Source: Rhizophlyctis rosea
Taxonomy: Eukaryota; Chytridiomycota; Chytridiomycetes; Rhizophlyctidales; Rhizophlyctidaceae
Length of the DNA: 64,000 bases
NCBI GenBank assembly: GCA_027596075.1
Contig: JADGJC010000099.1
Span: 60,268-124,267 of the forward strand
Direction of reading: 5' to 3'
The notes under the pieces were generated by a model, which worked only from the letters and a program-made list of their open reading frames with translations, had not been told where the DNA came from and searched no databases. The stretch's first letter is position 1. Each line of letters begins with the position of its first letter. Position numbers and translations under genes: made by a program. Positions 26,101-37,549 of this stretch are shown piece after piece.

Positions 26101-28509
26101 TCGTTTCAATAGGTCGTCATGAGGTTCGGAGAATGGCGAGGGAACGATGATGTTGATATTTTTGTGCATGAGATCTGACCGGCGGTAGTTGAACAACTTC
26201 AAGGCTGCGGGATTTACGGCTGTGATCTGTTTCAATGCACATTGGATGTCAGCCTTCCTCCACACTACCAGTTTAGGCAATGCTTGTTGTGAAGCACTCA
26301 CAATTCCCAAATTCGACATATCGCCACTGATTGTGAAGAGCGCGTTATTATCGGACAAAGGATTGACCAACGCTGTGCGAACATCCCCTCGCTCGTCTTC
26401 ATAAGCCTCCTCTGCGGTGTCTAGCGCTCCCTCATGAGCAAGACTCTCCTCTAACTCGTCCGCGTGGTCCACTAGCTCCTGTCCTTGCTTCTGGTCATTT
26501 AAAACATTCATGAGGAAACGCCCATATAAGCGATAAACGTTTGGGGAGTTTGGCGATAGTTTTATGAGAGCGATGAAGTGGGACTGAAAGATGTGATGGT
26601 TGTTCAGTTGTTGGGATAGTGAGGTTTCAACCATTTTATGCGTTGAACTGGCCACATACTTGAGCTAATGATACTGCTCCACTTATTGCAGCGCCATGCA
26701 GCTGCAAGCGTCGAAATGATGGACGCTTTCGGAGAAGTTCGGACCAGAACTGGAGGACTGCTGTAGTTGCACGTCGTTCATGTCTGCATTTTGACAAAGC
26801 AAAATAGTCAGAGACCTCAAAGACAACCAGTTTACGCTCATTCTCCAAAGGCGTGACTTACTTCCTTGCCTGTGCCATATTCTGCTCAAAAGCAATAAAA
26901 TCGATCACATCTCCACCCGCATATCTCTCATTCAACATCCTCTTCCTCCTAAATATCATGAATGCCTCATCCGCTCGCGGTGCCAAGGTCTCCCCTTTAG
27001 TGTATAATGATAGACACTGCGCCTTATTCCCCATTTGCAGCAACTGAAACTGCCCCGCAAACAAATAAATGAGACATGATCCCGCCATATGTTTCATTCC
27101 TTGCACGTAATAAGAATTGGCTTCATCTAGAGCCCTACGCTCCTCTTCAGCCACTCCACCGCGGCCGCCACCTCCTTCTGCAGCCGCATTGGGATCGTAC
27201 CCCAAGTCGCCCGGACTGGCTGTTGTTAAGGTTAGGTTTGTTTTAGGTGGTGGTCGGAATAAGAGATTGGCGCGTTCAAGTAGGAATCGTGCTTTCAGCT
27301 CCAAAGTTAGGGCATCAGCATTGGTGGCGATTGTTGCTTCAATCATTCGGCGACGGGCGCGAGTCAGGAGGATAGAAAAGATCAGTACGAAAGGAATCAA
27401 GAGGATGTAGATGATGCCAATATCGCTATGCGGACGGATCAAGGTGAAAACGCAGCAGAGTGATGCCCATGCGAAGTTACATTGAAGCGCGGCGCGAAAG
27501 AGCGAATATTTGAAGTGATAGTAAGGCATGTACTGGTTGATTGTTGCGTTGAGGTCAGTCAACGGATCACAAAAATATTCATGCAACGTCTCTTCATACC
27601 CATGTGAAAGCTAAAGCCAAAGAGACCGAGCAGGCAACGCATGTCAACGCCATGATCCACTTATTCAATGATCCGTCAGGATTGCCGTAAGTTTGCAAAA
27701 CAGTCTGCAATACAATCAGCACCGTACGACATGCCACATAGAGCACATCCAGTCGTGAGTGCGGCCTGCTTTCGACATCCTTGTCCTTCGGATCTGGATC
27801 GAAGAATGTTCCCGCTACCGCCAGCACTAGACTACGGAGTGGAAAATTGGATCACATGAAGATGATGAGTACTGGGATGGGCAAATCGCAAAGAATCGCT
27901 TTCCCAGCTACGAGAAACCTACCACACAAAAACTACAGAAATGACAACAGTCGCGATACTCGGAAACAATCTATTGTCCTTCCAACATGCCGCTCCGCTC
28001 TCCCCACTTTGACCATCATCACAATATGATATGAACGATACAAAGATCGTCAGACTCGGAATATAGAGCACATTCGCGAACAACCCCAACATCGTCCTCA
28101 ACGTCTTCAGCGTCCATATGAACCGGAACCGATTCTGTGAGAACGAATACCCAACCCACGCCGCGTTTACTAAGGTCAAGCCCAGAAGGGAGATGAGGAC
28201 AATGAAGATAGCATTGTTATGCGCTATCATGGTTTCCGGAGAAGAGTATTCGAGTGCTTCGGCTAGCCAGTGGATTTCATGTTGCCAAGGGAAGAAGGGC
28301 ACCAGGATGGGGAAAGTGAGGTCCTGCAGGTGATCTACTAGGACTTCGATGATGGACCAAATGGAGTGAGATCCCTCCTCATTTTTGTGGATGACGAAGA
28401 GGATGCCGAACAGGGCTTCTTTGAAGCGCCGAAGGAAGACGTCGATTGTAGGTTCGGGTGGGGAGGTCCCTCCACCTGAACGATGAAGGCCAGGTTGAGC
28501 CGGTGCCAT
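23157..28509 (-). CDS. TmcB-like multi-pass membrane protein with PAS domains
   Basis: The start at 28509 (MAPAQPGLHRSGGG) opens an N-terminal region with several membrane helices (FIVLISLLGLTLVNAAWVGY, SIATVVISVVFVW, IYILLIPFVLIFSILLTR). Then comes the helical repeat section typical of the Tiny macrocysts B/C family: FWSELLRKRPSFRRL, SHFIALIKLSPNSPNVYRLYG and an Asp/Glu-rich ADELEESLAHEG. A PAS domain follows (ITAVNPAALKLFNYRRSDL, NINIIVPSPFSEPHDDLLKRYL, then STGYIMTTSLLVKQI), and a second PAS-like section (FIITNENLHVLHITRGCTELFG). The C-terminal half has three or four more membrane helices around 24.3-25.1 kb and 23.4-24.1 kb, with extracellular-type loops between them. At least seven exons are needed; the last two large ones are 24253-25953 and 23157-24299 with overlapping ends at the splice. 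PAS domains suggest sensing of a ligand or redox signal at a membrane. No kinase or cyclase domain is visible. Confidence 0.75.
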
Positions 28510-29099
28510 CCTTTCGTGAAGAAGCTGCTAATCGGCCAGTGCAAAGTCTCTCTTGAACATCGATAAGATGTTAGCAAAGCAGCATGAGCTGGAGCTGCTG
28601 TGAAGCAGAGCGTCGTAAGACAATGTTGCACATCAGGCTCAGGCTAGGCTTCTGCTGAAAGTTTGTGAGTTCCAATGTCCGAATATACCTTCCTCATGCA
28701 AGAGACCAATGCCAATCACCTTTCGGATGTCTAGGCTGACCTCGGCTGGTCTAGGTCAAAGGAATGGTGTTGATTGGTAATACTGGGAAGTCCGGCGGTA
28801 ACAAGAACACCAGGTCTTGATTGGAGGAATGGGGATCGTGAATCGCAGTGGATGATCAGGGTCCTAATGAGACATCAGATCTGACACGATGCTTACCAAC
28901 ACGCCTGCATGTTGACAGTGTTACACAAATTTGCCTACACGAGGGTCCTCCGAACCTGTGTCCCCTGATTCCAATGACTTGGATGAATGTCGCTGTGTGT
29001 TTTCAGGGCCCATAAACACAAGGATTGGTGACCGATCCAAACTTTTCGTCGTTGAGATTGCCATCCCCAATATCCCTTTCCCCTCTTTCTGCCATACCC
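28510..29099. promoter_or_regulatory. Divergent intergenic region, TmcB-like / ATP-grasp
   Basis: These 590 bp separate two divergent start codons and should contain both promoters. No conserved coding sequence or clear TATA box is visible. Confidence 0.4.
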
Positions 29100-30470
29100 A
29101 TGTCCCAAAACATCTTGATCCTAGACGACATTGGCACGCCTTCCGTCAACAAGAGGGCGACCTACACAAATTTCATAGCTAGTGATGATCACGTGAAAGT
29201 CCTCATAATAACCTCCAAGGGAGCACTGACTGACGAAGATCAGCAGCATGCTCTGGCGTTCGTGGAATTGGAGAGTCCAACCACCAACGGGTTGGTAGAG
29301 GTTTGGGCCGAGCGGTTCCATAAAGAGCATGGAATAGACATAATATACACAAAGCAGGAAGGTGAGTGGGCAAATTAGCAGTCAGATGTACTCAACAATC
29401 GATGCCTAAACCCATGCGAATTAGATCTGCTCCTCCGCGCTGCCCACCTCCGTCGATGGCTAGGCGTCACCACCGGCCTGACCCCAGAACAAACCCTCAT
29501 CTACCGCGACAAAGACCTAATGAAACATGCGGCTCACAGTGCCGGATTCCCCGTACCTCCTTTCCAAAAAGTCTTTTCCCCCTCCCACATCCTCTCCTTC
29601 GCCCAAACCCACGGCTACCCATTCGTCGTAAAACCCATCCTCGGCTCCGCTTCCGCTGGTGTGCGTATCATCCACGATCAACAAGACTGCGAAACGTACT
29701 TGGAGCGCGACTTCTTTGCCAAGATCAGCGATACAATACAGGACTTGAGTGGGGACTTCGTGGTGGAGAAGTTCATCCCGGGGAAGATGTTCCATGTGAA
29801 TGGGTACGCTAAGAACGGAGAGCTGGTTTACGTTTGGCCGTTTGCGTATATCAGTACGAATTTGGGGTTTACGACGGGGAAGGCGTATGGGAACGTTTTG
29901 GTGCCTAGACGGGATCCCTTATGGAAGCGGCTAGTGGATGCAACGAAGCAGTTGTTAGGTAGTCTTCCCATAACGGAGAACCTGATGTTCCACTTGGAGC
30001 TTTTCGAGGTAGACGGGAAGGATGGTGAGAAGGAGTTCATGTTGTGCGAGATTGCTGCACGGAGACCTGGTGGCAGCATCGGGTTACTTATCGATACAGC
30101 GGAAGGGGGCAACATCTTCCAAGAGATGGAGTTCAGACTTAACAACGGATTGGGGTTGCGGCATGACAGGGACGCACGCACGAAGTTGAATGACGAGGGA
30201 TATTCCTGTGGGGATTTGATGGTTCCGAAAAAGATTGGGAGGTTGGAGGCGTTGCCTGCGGCAGGGGACTGCCTAGTGCCAAATGTGCAGTATGTTCCTA
30301 TAGGAAAGGTTGGGGATGTGTACAAAGGGTTCGATATCAACGCGATGAACACTTGTGCGCGGTTTGTGGCTATTTCAACGGGAGAAGGAGGGAACTCAGA
30401 AGATGTTCGGGAATCGTTACGGTTAGCGCATGAGTGGTTTGAGGGCCAGGTGGTTTACAGCAGTATATAG
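29100..30470 (+). CDS. ATP-grasp domain carboxylate-amine ligase
   Basis: Two exons, 29100-29361 and 29425-30470, join in frame to 435 residues (GAAG|GTGAGT...ATTAG|ATCTG). The N-terminal part (MSQNILILDD) is a pre-ATP-grasp Rossmann-like fold. The ATP-grasp core starts near residue 115 (RDKDLMKHAAHSAGFPVPPF). Its glycine-rich loop with the ATP-binding Lys is FVVKPILGSASAGV, then the hinge DFVVEKFIPGKMFHVNGY, and the metal-binding end FMLCEIAARRPGGSIG. The family joins a carboxylate to an amine or similar nucleophile through an acyl phosphate; fungal and animal carnosine-synthase-like and biotin-carboxylase-like members look alike, and I cannot name the substrate. No targeting signal is seen, so it is probably cytosolic. 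Confidence 0.8.
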
Positions 30471-30938
30471 AGATCACCTCAGGCGACAACAATAAGTACC
30501 AATCTGTTACACGTAGAGTAGATATAGCACGTGCAAGCAAACCATTGGACCATCAAAAATCAAATTTCATCTGGGATTGAATATAACTCCAAATCAGGGA
30601 TCCAAGTTGGAATCTGCTTCGGTTAAGACTACATCCCATGTCTGACATCCGACCGAGGAATGAAAAGCGTACTTGTAGATGACTTTCTCAGCGTCACATG
30701 CACAGCATGCAAAACAAAAAACTTCACCATACCAAAGCCGCAAAGACACAAGTCTGGAAGATGATTCAATATATATGAACAAACTACATTTGGTAGGAAC
30801 TGCCACTGGACTTGATCGTTGGGAGGATGTGTACAATACATCTCGCCATCTTCACTTGCATAGCCATCTGTGTTGCGACAATCATGATGATCTCCATGCG
30901 AAACTCTGAGATCCAAACTCAAACTCACCCTCCGCATA
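30471..30938. other. Convergent intergenic stretch
   Basis: These 468 bp lie between the 3' ends of the ATP-grasp and Crinkler-like genes. I see nothing recognisable. Confidence 0.4.
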
Positions 30939-32602
30939 TCAGATCAACTCTGGGCCAAGACGAAGAGCAGAGAGCATTTTGTGCACAGGTTTTTGAAAGT
31001 GCTGGAGGATGAAGGTGGATGGACGACCGTTGCCGAAGTAGATTCTACGGCCTCTGTCGGTTGGTGATTTCCTGAGCACACAACTCTCGTAATCCCCACT
31101 ACGTCCTACAGGCCAAACATTCCAGGAAAAGCCGTCATCCCTGCCCATTTCCCCTTTACCAAAGTCAATCACCAAGTAATCGTCTGAAACGATTGTACTC
31201 AATAGTCCCTTTCCCACAAGATCACACGCGCCCTTGCCGATAGTTGGGCCACATCCCCCATTCAAAAGCTCCACCCGCCAGACCACTTCGTTCTCGTCCC
31301 ATCTGTTGTATGGATGAAGAAATCTGCTCCGCCGTCCCCGTAACTTCCTCCTCCCTTCTTGGTAGACACACCCAAACCACCCAAATCACCATTGACTGAC
31401 AAGACATCCATCGTCACCCATCCCGTGCCGGCAAGCACATCAACAGCTGCCCTATAAAACTCCATCCGGAAAACGCCGTCACTCGAGTTTCCACCCGTGC
31501 GTCCCAAACGTAAAGCTGAAGAATCAATGGCACCCAAAACATCGTCACAAAAGTGGGAAGTTCCGTGTAATTTTGACCAATGGTGGTAGAACCGGGTGTT
31601 GGGAAGAGCTCCTTCATAAGGTATTGACGCTGAAAGGGGGAAGAGCAACGAACTCGTTTGTCGAATTGTCTTATGTAAATTTCCAAGAACCCTTTGTTGA
31701 TAATGAATTCGTGGAGAGGTTATGTACGTGCAAGTCCCTTCAATGACCACCCTTTTCAGTTCCCCGAGGACATAATCAGGCATGGATATGAAGGATTGTG
31801 TTTTCACAATACCGCGGGGTGTTGTGATGGCATTGTAGAAGGTGAAGGATGACAAGAAAAGAAGGATGTCGTTTTCTGTTGGTGGTTGGTTCAGATTTGA
31901 AATGGGGAAGAACTTCCGATTGATAGCTTCCATACTATCTCGCAGCAAACCGGCGGATCCATCTGTCATTGCGTGCAAGGCAGATACTACTGCAGGTGTC
32001 AGTGCGTTTTCCAGGGATTTGAGTTTATTATTCCGAGGACCTCCCACCCATGCTGCTATGTATTCCCCTGTTTCCGCCCGAGTGAAGCGATGAAGATCAT
32101 TACCGCAGACGAGGTTGAACTGGAATGGCGTTTGATAGTTGATATTGATGTTGAGGATGTATGTGGTAGCCAGGACGACATGGCTGTTGACATTTGGGAT
32201 GCCACCGTACTTCCTGAGCGCCCGCCAAAATATCTCATCCTTATTTACTTGAACTTGTCCGTTAAGGAGTTGCACTTCATCACAGAGAATGAAGGTCGGA
32301 GTGGTGGTGCTTAGTGTCTGCTCGAAGGTTTCGCCATTGCAGGACTTTGCCCAAAAATCTTCAATGGACTGGTTGGTGTTACGATCGAGGAAGTTGATCC
32401 TCACAATGCGCTGGGGAACTGCAAGATTCTGCAAATGAGCTTCCAGGAGGGTTAAAAAGGCAGTCTTTCCGCGGTTGGGTGACGCTTGGATTAGGGCGCA
32501 TCTTTGCACCAAGAGTTCTTCGTAAAAACGGCTGACAACTTCTGGTCGGCGCATGCAGGTTGCTGCGGCTCGAACCCTAACCGTAACAGAAGATTCGCAC
32601 AT
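30939..32602 (-). pseudogene. Crinkler-like P-loop ATPase/nuclease gene with a frameshift
   Basis: An intronless frame from 32602 to 31262 encodes a P-loop NTPase: RPEVVSRFYEELLVQR leads into a Walker A-like ASPNRGKT, and Walker B is TFILCDEVQLL. The C-terminal region resembles the restriction-endonuclease-like domain of Crinkler (CRN) proteins, ending ADFFIH before the frame is lost near 31290-31320. The rest of the domain (VELLNGG and SDDYLVIDFGKG motifs) continues in another frame from about 31286 to 30939. No GT-AG intron explains the shift, so it is either a true single-base lesion or a sequencing error. CRN-type proteins are expanded in chytrids and oomycetes and are thought to act in hosts or in conflict between cells. 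Activity here is doubtful because the nuclease part is split. Confidence 0.65.
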
Positions 32603-33031
32603 TGAACACCACTATGATGTATTATTGGGGCTGCGATAACCATTACTTGTGTTACCAATTATTACTCACAAAATACTTGATTGCCCACCATCATGATGAT
32701 CTGGACACTTTTACACCTTTTTTCACCATCTCTTGGCGCGGATAAATCGCGGTCAAGCCAGTCCACCTCCATCCACAATCGCGATCCAGCTGCGCCAACA
32801 CGCGACGCGTTTCGGGGTCCGCAGGCTATGATGGTCACTGATGGTCATCATTACATGCTGAAGATGAGGTAGGCAGAAATTAGGTAATGGAACATGGAAC
32901 ATATAACAGTCTTGCGGTCTTGCATCCCAACTACAACCTGATGTACCAGCCAACAAGGATCCCACTCACTAGGAAGCACATCTCCCATGTTTAATTTCTA
33001 CACATAGTACACACCGCCAACTACTACCATC
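32603..33031. promoter_or_regulatory. Divergent intergenic region
   Basis: These 429 bp separate the Crinkler-like start from the gamma-CA-like start. I see nothing recognisable. Confidence 0.35.
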
Positions 33032-33808
33032 ATGTCCCGCATCACCCGCCGAGCCCTCACCCGCATCGACGCGCCAAGTCTGGGCCCCAAACCTCTTACA
33101 ACCACAAGACTATACTCCACCTCATCCCAATCAACCCCCTCCCGCCCCGACGACGTCGACACCCGCACAAGTCGCACCCCATCCTCAACCATATCCTCCT
33201 CCTCCACAACGTCTAAAACCGTTCACTTCAAACCTCTCCACTCAGAAACATCCCAATACCTCACCCAACGAGTCCACCGCGACCTCACAACAACCTACAT
33301 CTCCCCAACCGCCCGTGTATACGGGTCTGTTACCATTGGATCCCTATCGTCCATCTTCTCCCATGCAACAGTGAAGGGTGACGTGCATGATGTGAAGCTT
33401 GGATCAAAAGTCAGCATACACGAATCCGCTGTCGTGGCACCCACGCCACGGAGGGGTGTACATGTCGGGGATGGAGTAACAATTGGGGCTGGAACGGTTG
33501 TCAAGGGCGCAGAGATTGCGGAAGCGGTTGTCATTGGAGATCGGGTAGTGGTGGGTGAGGGCGCACGTATTGGTGCCGGGTCAGTGGTGGAGGATGGTGC
33601 TGTTGTAACGGCTGGATCCGAAATTGAGGATGGAAGCTTTGTGAGTGGAAGTCCTGCTAGGAGGGTAAGGGAGGTTAGTCAGGAGGAACGTCAGCGTATT
33701 GGGGAGCAAGCGGATTTGTGGGTCAGAGTGTCGAGAGATCATCGGTTGTTGTTGGAGAAGGAATATGCAACTCAAGGACGGAAGGGGGATGCCCATGAGG
33801 CATTTTGA
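33032..33808 (+). CDS. Gamma-carbonic-anhydrase-like beta-helix protein, probably mitochondrial
   Basis: A single exon encodes 258 residues. The first 60 or so are rich in Arg, Ser and Thr with no acidic cluster at the start (MSRITRRALTRIDAPSL...TTTRLYSTSSQ), typical of a mitochondrial presequence. From about residue 92 the hexapeptide pattern of a left-handed beta-helix is clear: ARVYGSVTIGSLSSIFSHA, VKGDVHDVKLGSKVSI, VHVGDGVTIGAGTVV, GARIGAGSVV, then a C-terminal helix (SQEERQRIGEQADLW). The order matches gamma carbonic anhydrases and the related subunits of mitochondrial complex I. The zinc-binding His positions of active enzymes (in the IGHxA-type strand) read IGAGTV here, so it is probably not an active anhydrase. 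A structural role at complex I is inferred. Confidence 0.7.
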   Translation: MSRITRRALTRIDAPSLGPKPLTTTRLYSTSSQSTPSRPDDVDTRTSRTPSSTISSSSTTSKTVHFKPLHSETSQYLTQRVHRDLTTTYISPTARVYGSVTIGSLSSIFSHATVKGDVHDVKLGSKVSIHESAVVAPTPRRGVHVGDGVTIGAGTVVKGAEIAEAVVIGDRVVVGEGARIGAGSVVEDGAVVTAGSEIEDGSFVSGSPARRVREVSQEERQRIGEQADLWVRVSRDHRLLLEKEYATQGRKGDAHEAF

Positions 33809-34132
33809 ATATAGTGATAATTGTATTTACCTGACTTCTATGATCTGGAAATAGACTGTGAGCACCTGGGATCATCCAACATTTGTTGACAAAGCATTGT
33901 CATCATTGAGCAGTGCGCCTATCTGTAGTTCACACTTTTGTCACTGTTGAAGCCATTGAAGCGTAGCATTGGTAACACATCCTTCATATAATGTAAATAT
34001 CTTGCGGCTAAAAATGCAGATGTTCTCTTTCCTCCCATATCTATCAATGAACCCCCAGGTGCAACTTATACAACGCTATGGATGTCTGGACCAGCCAATC
34101 GACAACCCCGAATACCCTACACAATCAAGCTC
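33809..34132. other. Convergent intergenic stretch
   Basis: These 324 bp lie between the 3' ends of the gamma-CA-like and ABC transporter genes. I see nothing recognisable. Confidence 0.4.
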
Positions 34133-36767
34133 TCACTTCAATCTCAACTTAGCCCTCGTAGACCACGCTAACCCTCCCATCGCCAAAATATGGCAGAAAA
34201 TTCCCATAGCGCCCAGCACCGCAGCCAGTTGCCAAATCTCTCCCAAATGCGTTCTGAGAGCATATTGGTCCAGGATGTAGTCGCCAGATGGCGGGCAAGC
34301 AGCAACCGCCTGTCCGGCTGTTTCCGGGCATGAGATGACCAGACCGGTAAATTCGTTGGTGACAAAACCCTTGAAGGCGTAGGCGATTGGGGAGACCCAG
34401 TGGATCCAACGGAGTGCTAGGGGGATTGTGTTGACGTTCACGAGCATGCCGGCGAAGAGGATGAAGATCTGTGTGGGGTATGGTTCAAGATGTGTGAAAG
34501 GGTCAGGAACGTTGCAGCATGGAAACTTGAAGCGCCCAGCCAACGAGGGGAAAAGTCAAAACGACTAAATTTTCTCTTTGGATACTTACAATCAAGATCC
34601 CCGGCGCAGCAACATTCGCCGTTTCAATCTTCAATAAACTCCCCAAAATCATTCCCAACCCCGTCGCAAAAAGTACATTCAAACTCGCAAAACCCAGGAA
34701 GATGCCGAATTTCTCGGCGTTGGGTGTGAGGCCTACCACCCAATACAGTGACGCTGTTAAGACGAGACCCCAGAAAAGGGAGTTGATGAACTCCAGAAGG
34801 ATTTTAGCGATGTAGTAGGCTGTGCCGGAGTAGGAGCCGGCGTTGCGTTCACGGATTACAACGAGTTTTTCGAGGGGGAAGACGGCTATTATGGGCATGA
34901 CGTTGTCGAAGGTCTGTTGGTGGTGGAGGGGGTTGGTGGGGAGGGGACGGTGGGAATAAAAACGGGAGTTGAAATGTATATGAGTTTTGAGGCAGACCAA
35001 AGATAATCCGGATGCATACAAGGCCATTCCCACAAAAAGGAAATCAAAAACTCACCAACAAAGCCGTCAACATAAACAAAAATCCCAACCGATTCTGCAC
35101 TCCCGCCGCATCATTCCCAACCTTATAGAACAAAAATCCCATAAAAAGTAACATCACTACCGTCTTCCCAAACATAACGATCGTCTTTTCCTTATCACGC
35201 ACAAACAGGCGGAGGTTGCGGCCGAGGAGGATTCCGACTTGGGCAAACCAGTTCCTCCTGCTGTAGCGCGTGGCGGTAGATTGAGTTTCATAAGCAGTGG
35301 GCTCGTCGTGCAGAACGACGACAGAGGTCGGGTCTTGCGGGGGCGGGGTGGAGTTGTTGTTGTCGGCCGGGTGTTCGATGAGGTAGTTCATGATGAAGTC
35401 GGCGGGGTTGGTGCCTATGGGGCAGATATGGCCGCGGTTTTCGAGGGTTGTGAGGCATTCTGTTTTGAGGGGTTTGGACTTCCTATTAGAGATTCGTAAA
35501 ATACCGTTTTGCCGCAGAAGACTTCCTTACCTTGCAAACTACCAGAAACAACCACCCTCCCATGACTCATGAACAAGAACTTGTCAATAAGGCCCAAAAT
35601 ATCTATACTGGGCTGGTGGATAGTCATTATTGCGCAGCGTCGTTCTTGAGGGTCTTCGAGGAGCTTCTTGACGATGTTGACGACTGTGAAGGCTGAATGG
35701 GAGTCTAGACCGGACTGGTGCGGTCCGTCAACGAAGGGGTGAGAAGGAGGTAAGAGATGGATGAAGACAGCGATGAAGAATATACGTACGGTGATCTCAT
35801 CTAGGAACATCACACGAGGACGGGTGACAAGTTCTACGCCGATGGAGACACGACGTCGTTCACCGCCTGGATTGGATGGACGTGAAGAACAATAATGGAT
35901 GATGAATGATGTATACTGATTTGGTCTCCTCAATTGTAACAACTTCGCCCATTTCAGCGCATATTCCTACCCTTCTCCCTTCACCGTCGTACCCCCACGC
36001 CCACTCCCCTCCCTCACGTTCTGAACCCCAAAAAACTCACCAGAAATTCCCCGCCGCTCCTCATTTCCAATATACGTCTCACTCGCCTTGCTCAATCCCA
36101 ACTCCTGAATGATCCTCTCCACATTGTCCTTGATCTCTTTCGTCGAGGTCGAGGGCGGAGAGCGGAGCCGTGCGGCGTATTCGATCGTTTCGCGGACGCT
36201 CAGTTTGTCGAAGAGGACGTCGGATTGTTCCACTGTTGGGAGTGGTTTAGATGTGCCAGGAGCGTATGTGATACGTGGTATGCGAATTACGAACCGTAAC
36301 ATGCATCATTCGTCCACGTCTTTGTGGACCTTGCGACACCGTCCAGTTTGATCTCACCGGTCACTGTGCCGACGGAGAACCGACCTGCAAGGACTGGAAA
36401 GGCATACCACAGACATGTAAGTTCATTTCTCTCGAAAAGTTGTGATTTGAGACGTATGACTCTTTCCAATCTCCCTTACCGTTCAACAAAGAGCTCTTGC
36501 CAGCTCCCGATGATCCCATGATGGCAAGTAGCTCTCCTGAAGCCACGGTTCTGAGAAGAAGATTGCATTGGCCTTGCAGTTAGCAAAAATGTGCCCAATG
36601 AAGAATACCAGCAGACATCTCCCAAACAAATCTTACCCAGAAACATCATCCAAAATGGCTCTAGGTTTGACCTTCGAGTCCTTCCCCAACGAAAATCGAG
36701 CACCTCCTAGGCGGTATGTAACATTATCGAAAGAAAACAGAGGACGCGTAGTTGGTGGATTTGCCAT
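34133..36767 (-). CDS. ABCG-family half-transporter (White/ABCG type)
   Basis: The start at 36767 (MANPPTTRPLFSFDNVTY) opens the nucleotide-binding domain: Walker A is MGSSGAGKSSLLN. Q-loop VEQSDVLFDKLSV and the signature ISGGERRR are formed across an intron (GGAATTTCTG|GTGAG...CCAG|GCGGT). Walker B is RVMFLDEI, then SGLDS and the switch MTIHQPS. The membrane domain follows from about 35.4 kb (TIVMFGKTVVMLLFMGFLFY, VMPIIAVFPLEKLVVIRER, NAGSYSGTAYYIAKILLEF), and the conserved G-family ending is RWIHWVSPIAYAFKGFVTNEF. NBD-then-TMD order and one copy of each make it a half-transporter that must dimerise. ABCG proteins export sterols, lipids and hydrophobic natural products. It is next to the terpene cyclase, so export of the cluster's product is plausible but inferred. 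Confidence 0.88.
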
Positions 36768-37549
36768 TGTGTCTTTTGCTCCCTGCTATCGAGAACTGAC
36801 CCGCTCAAGCTAGCGGAAGATGCAATATGTATGAGAGTTGAAAAGGTGTAAATCTAGGCGATTGGGCAGTATGCACGGGATAAAGTTTGAATTTCGAGAT
36901 GATTCATAGATGAGCTGGTGTGGCCGGGCTTTCAGAGCACCAAACACTAGCTTGTGGATACTGCAGGGCTTTGAACATGGCTTGGGTGTTTTGAACGCTG
37001 GTATCCTTGGCAAGGTGGAGGGATCTGTGCTATGGGGGGAATGCCTGGTTCATCTCAGCCAAGACATTTGTTGGTCAACGGGCATGATCACTATGATCCG
37101 AGAACTGTCTTGATGAAGGCGTTGATGATTGGATTTGAGCGATTTGTGACCGGTGTTGCCCAAGTTGCGCCATCGCAGAGTTTCTTTTGGTGTTGCACCC
37201 TTCGCCTGCCCCGACTTCTCGGAGGCGGACTGCCGGAGTTGTTCGGACCTCCGAGTTGGAGCTCACTTTAAGTCCACAACTTGCAGGGTTGCGAACCAGT
37301 CCAACAGTTCTCCGACATGATGGAGGGTGACAGCACATCGTACGTAGCTGTTAGCGAGAATGATTGCTGAACGCTGACTGGCATGAACCCAGCAAATGTT
37401 GGTGACATCAAGTTTCAAAGGCAATGCAAACATTCTTTGACATATACATGATATAATGGAAACATTCTTTACAACGTTCTATTTATGAGCTTGAAGTGGG
37501 AAATATGCCGGCTCTCACCACTCTAATACAAAGGGAACATACAAACAGA
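36768..37549. promoter_or_regulatory. Intergenic region upstream of ABC transporter
   Basis: These 782 bp include the ABCG promoter and the 3' region of the terpene cyclase. No gene is recognisable. Confidence 0.4.

Noticed and set aside
31262..31320. Intron to explain the Crinkler-like frame change
   Set aside because: No GT-AG pair of reasonable length restores the frame at that point.
36900..37340. Short plus-strand frames upstream of the ABC transporter
   Set aside because: No motif and overlapping frames on both strands.
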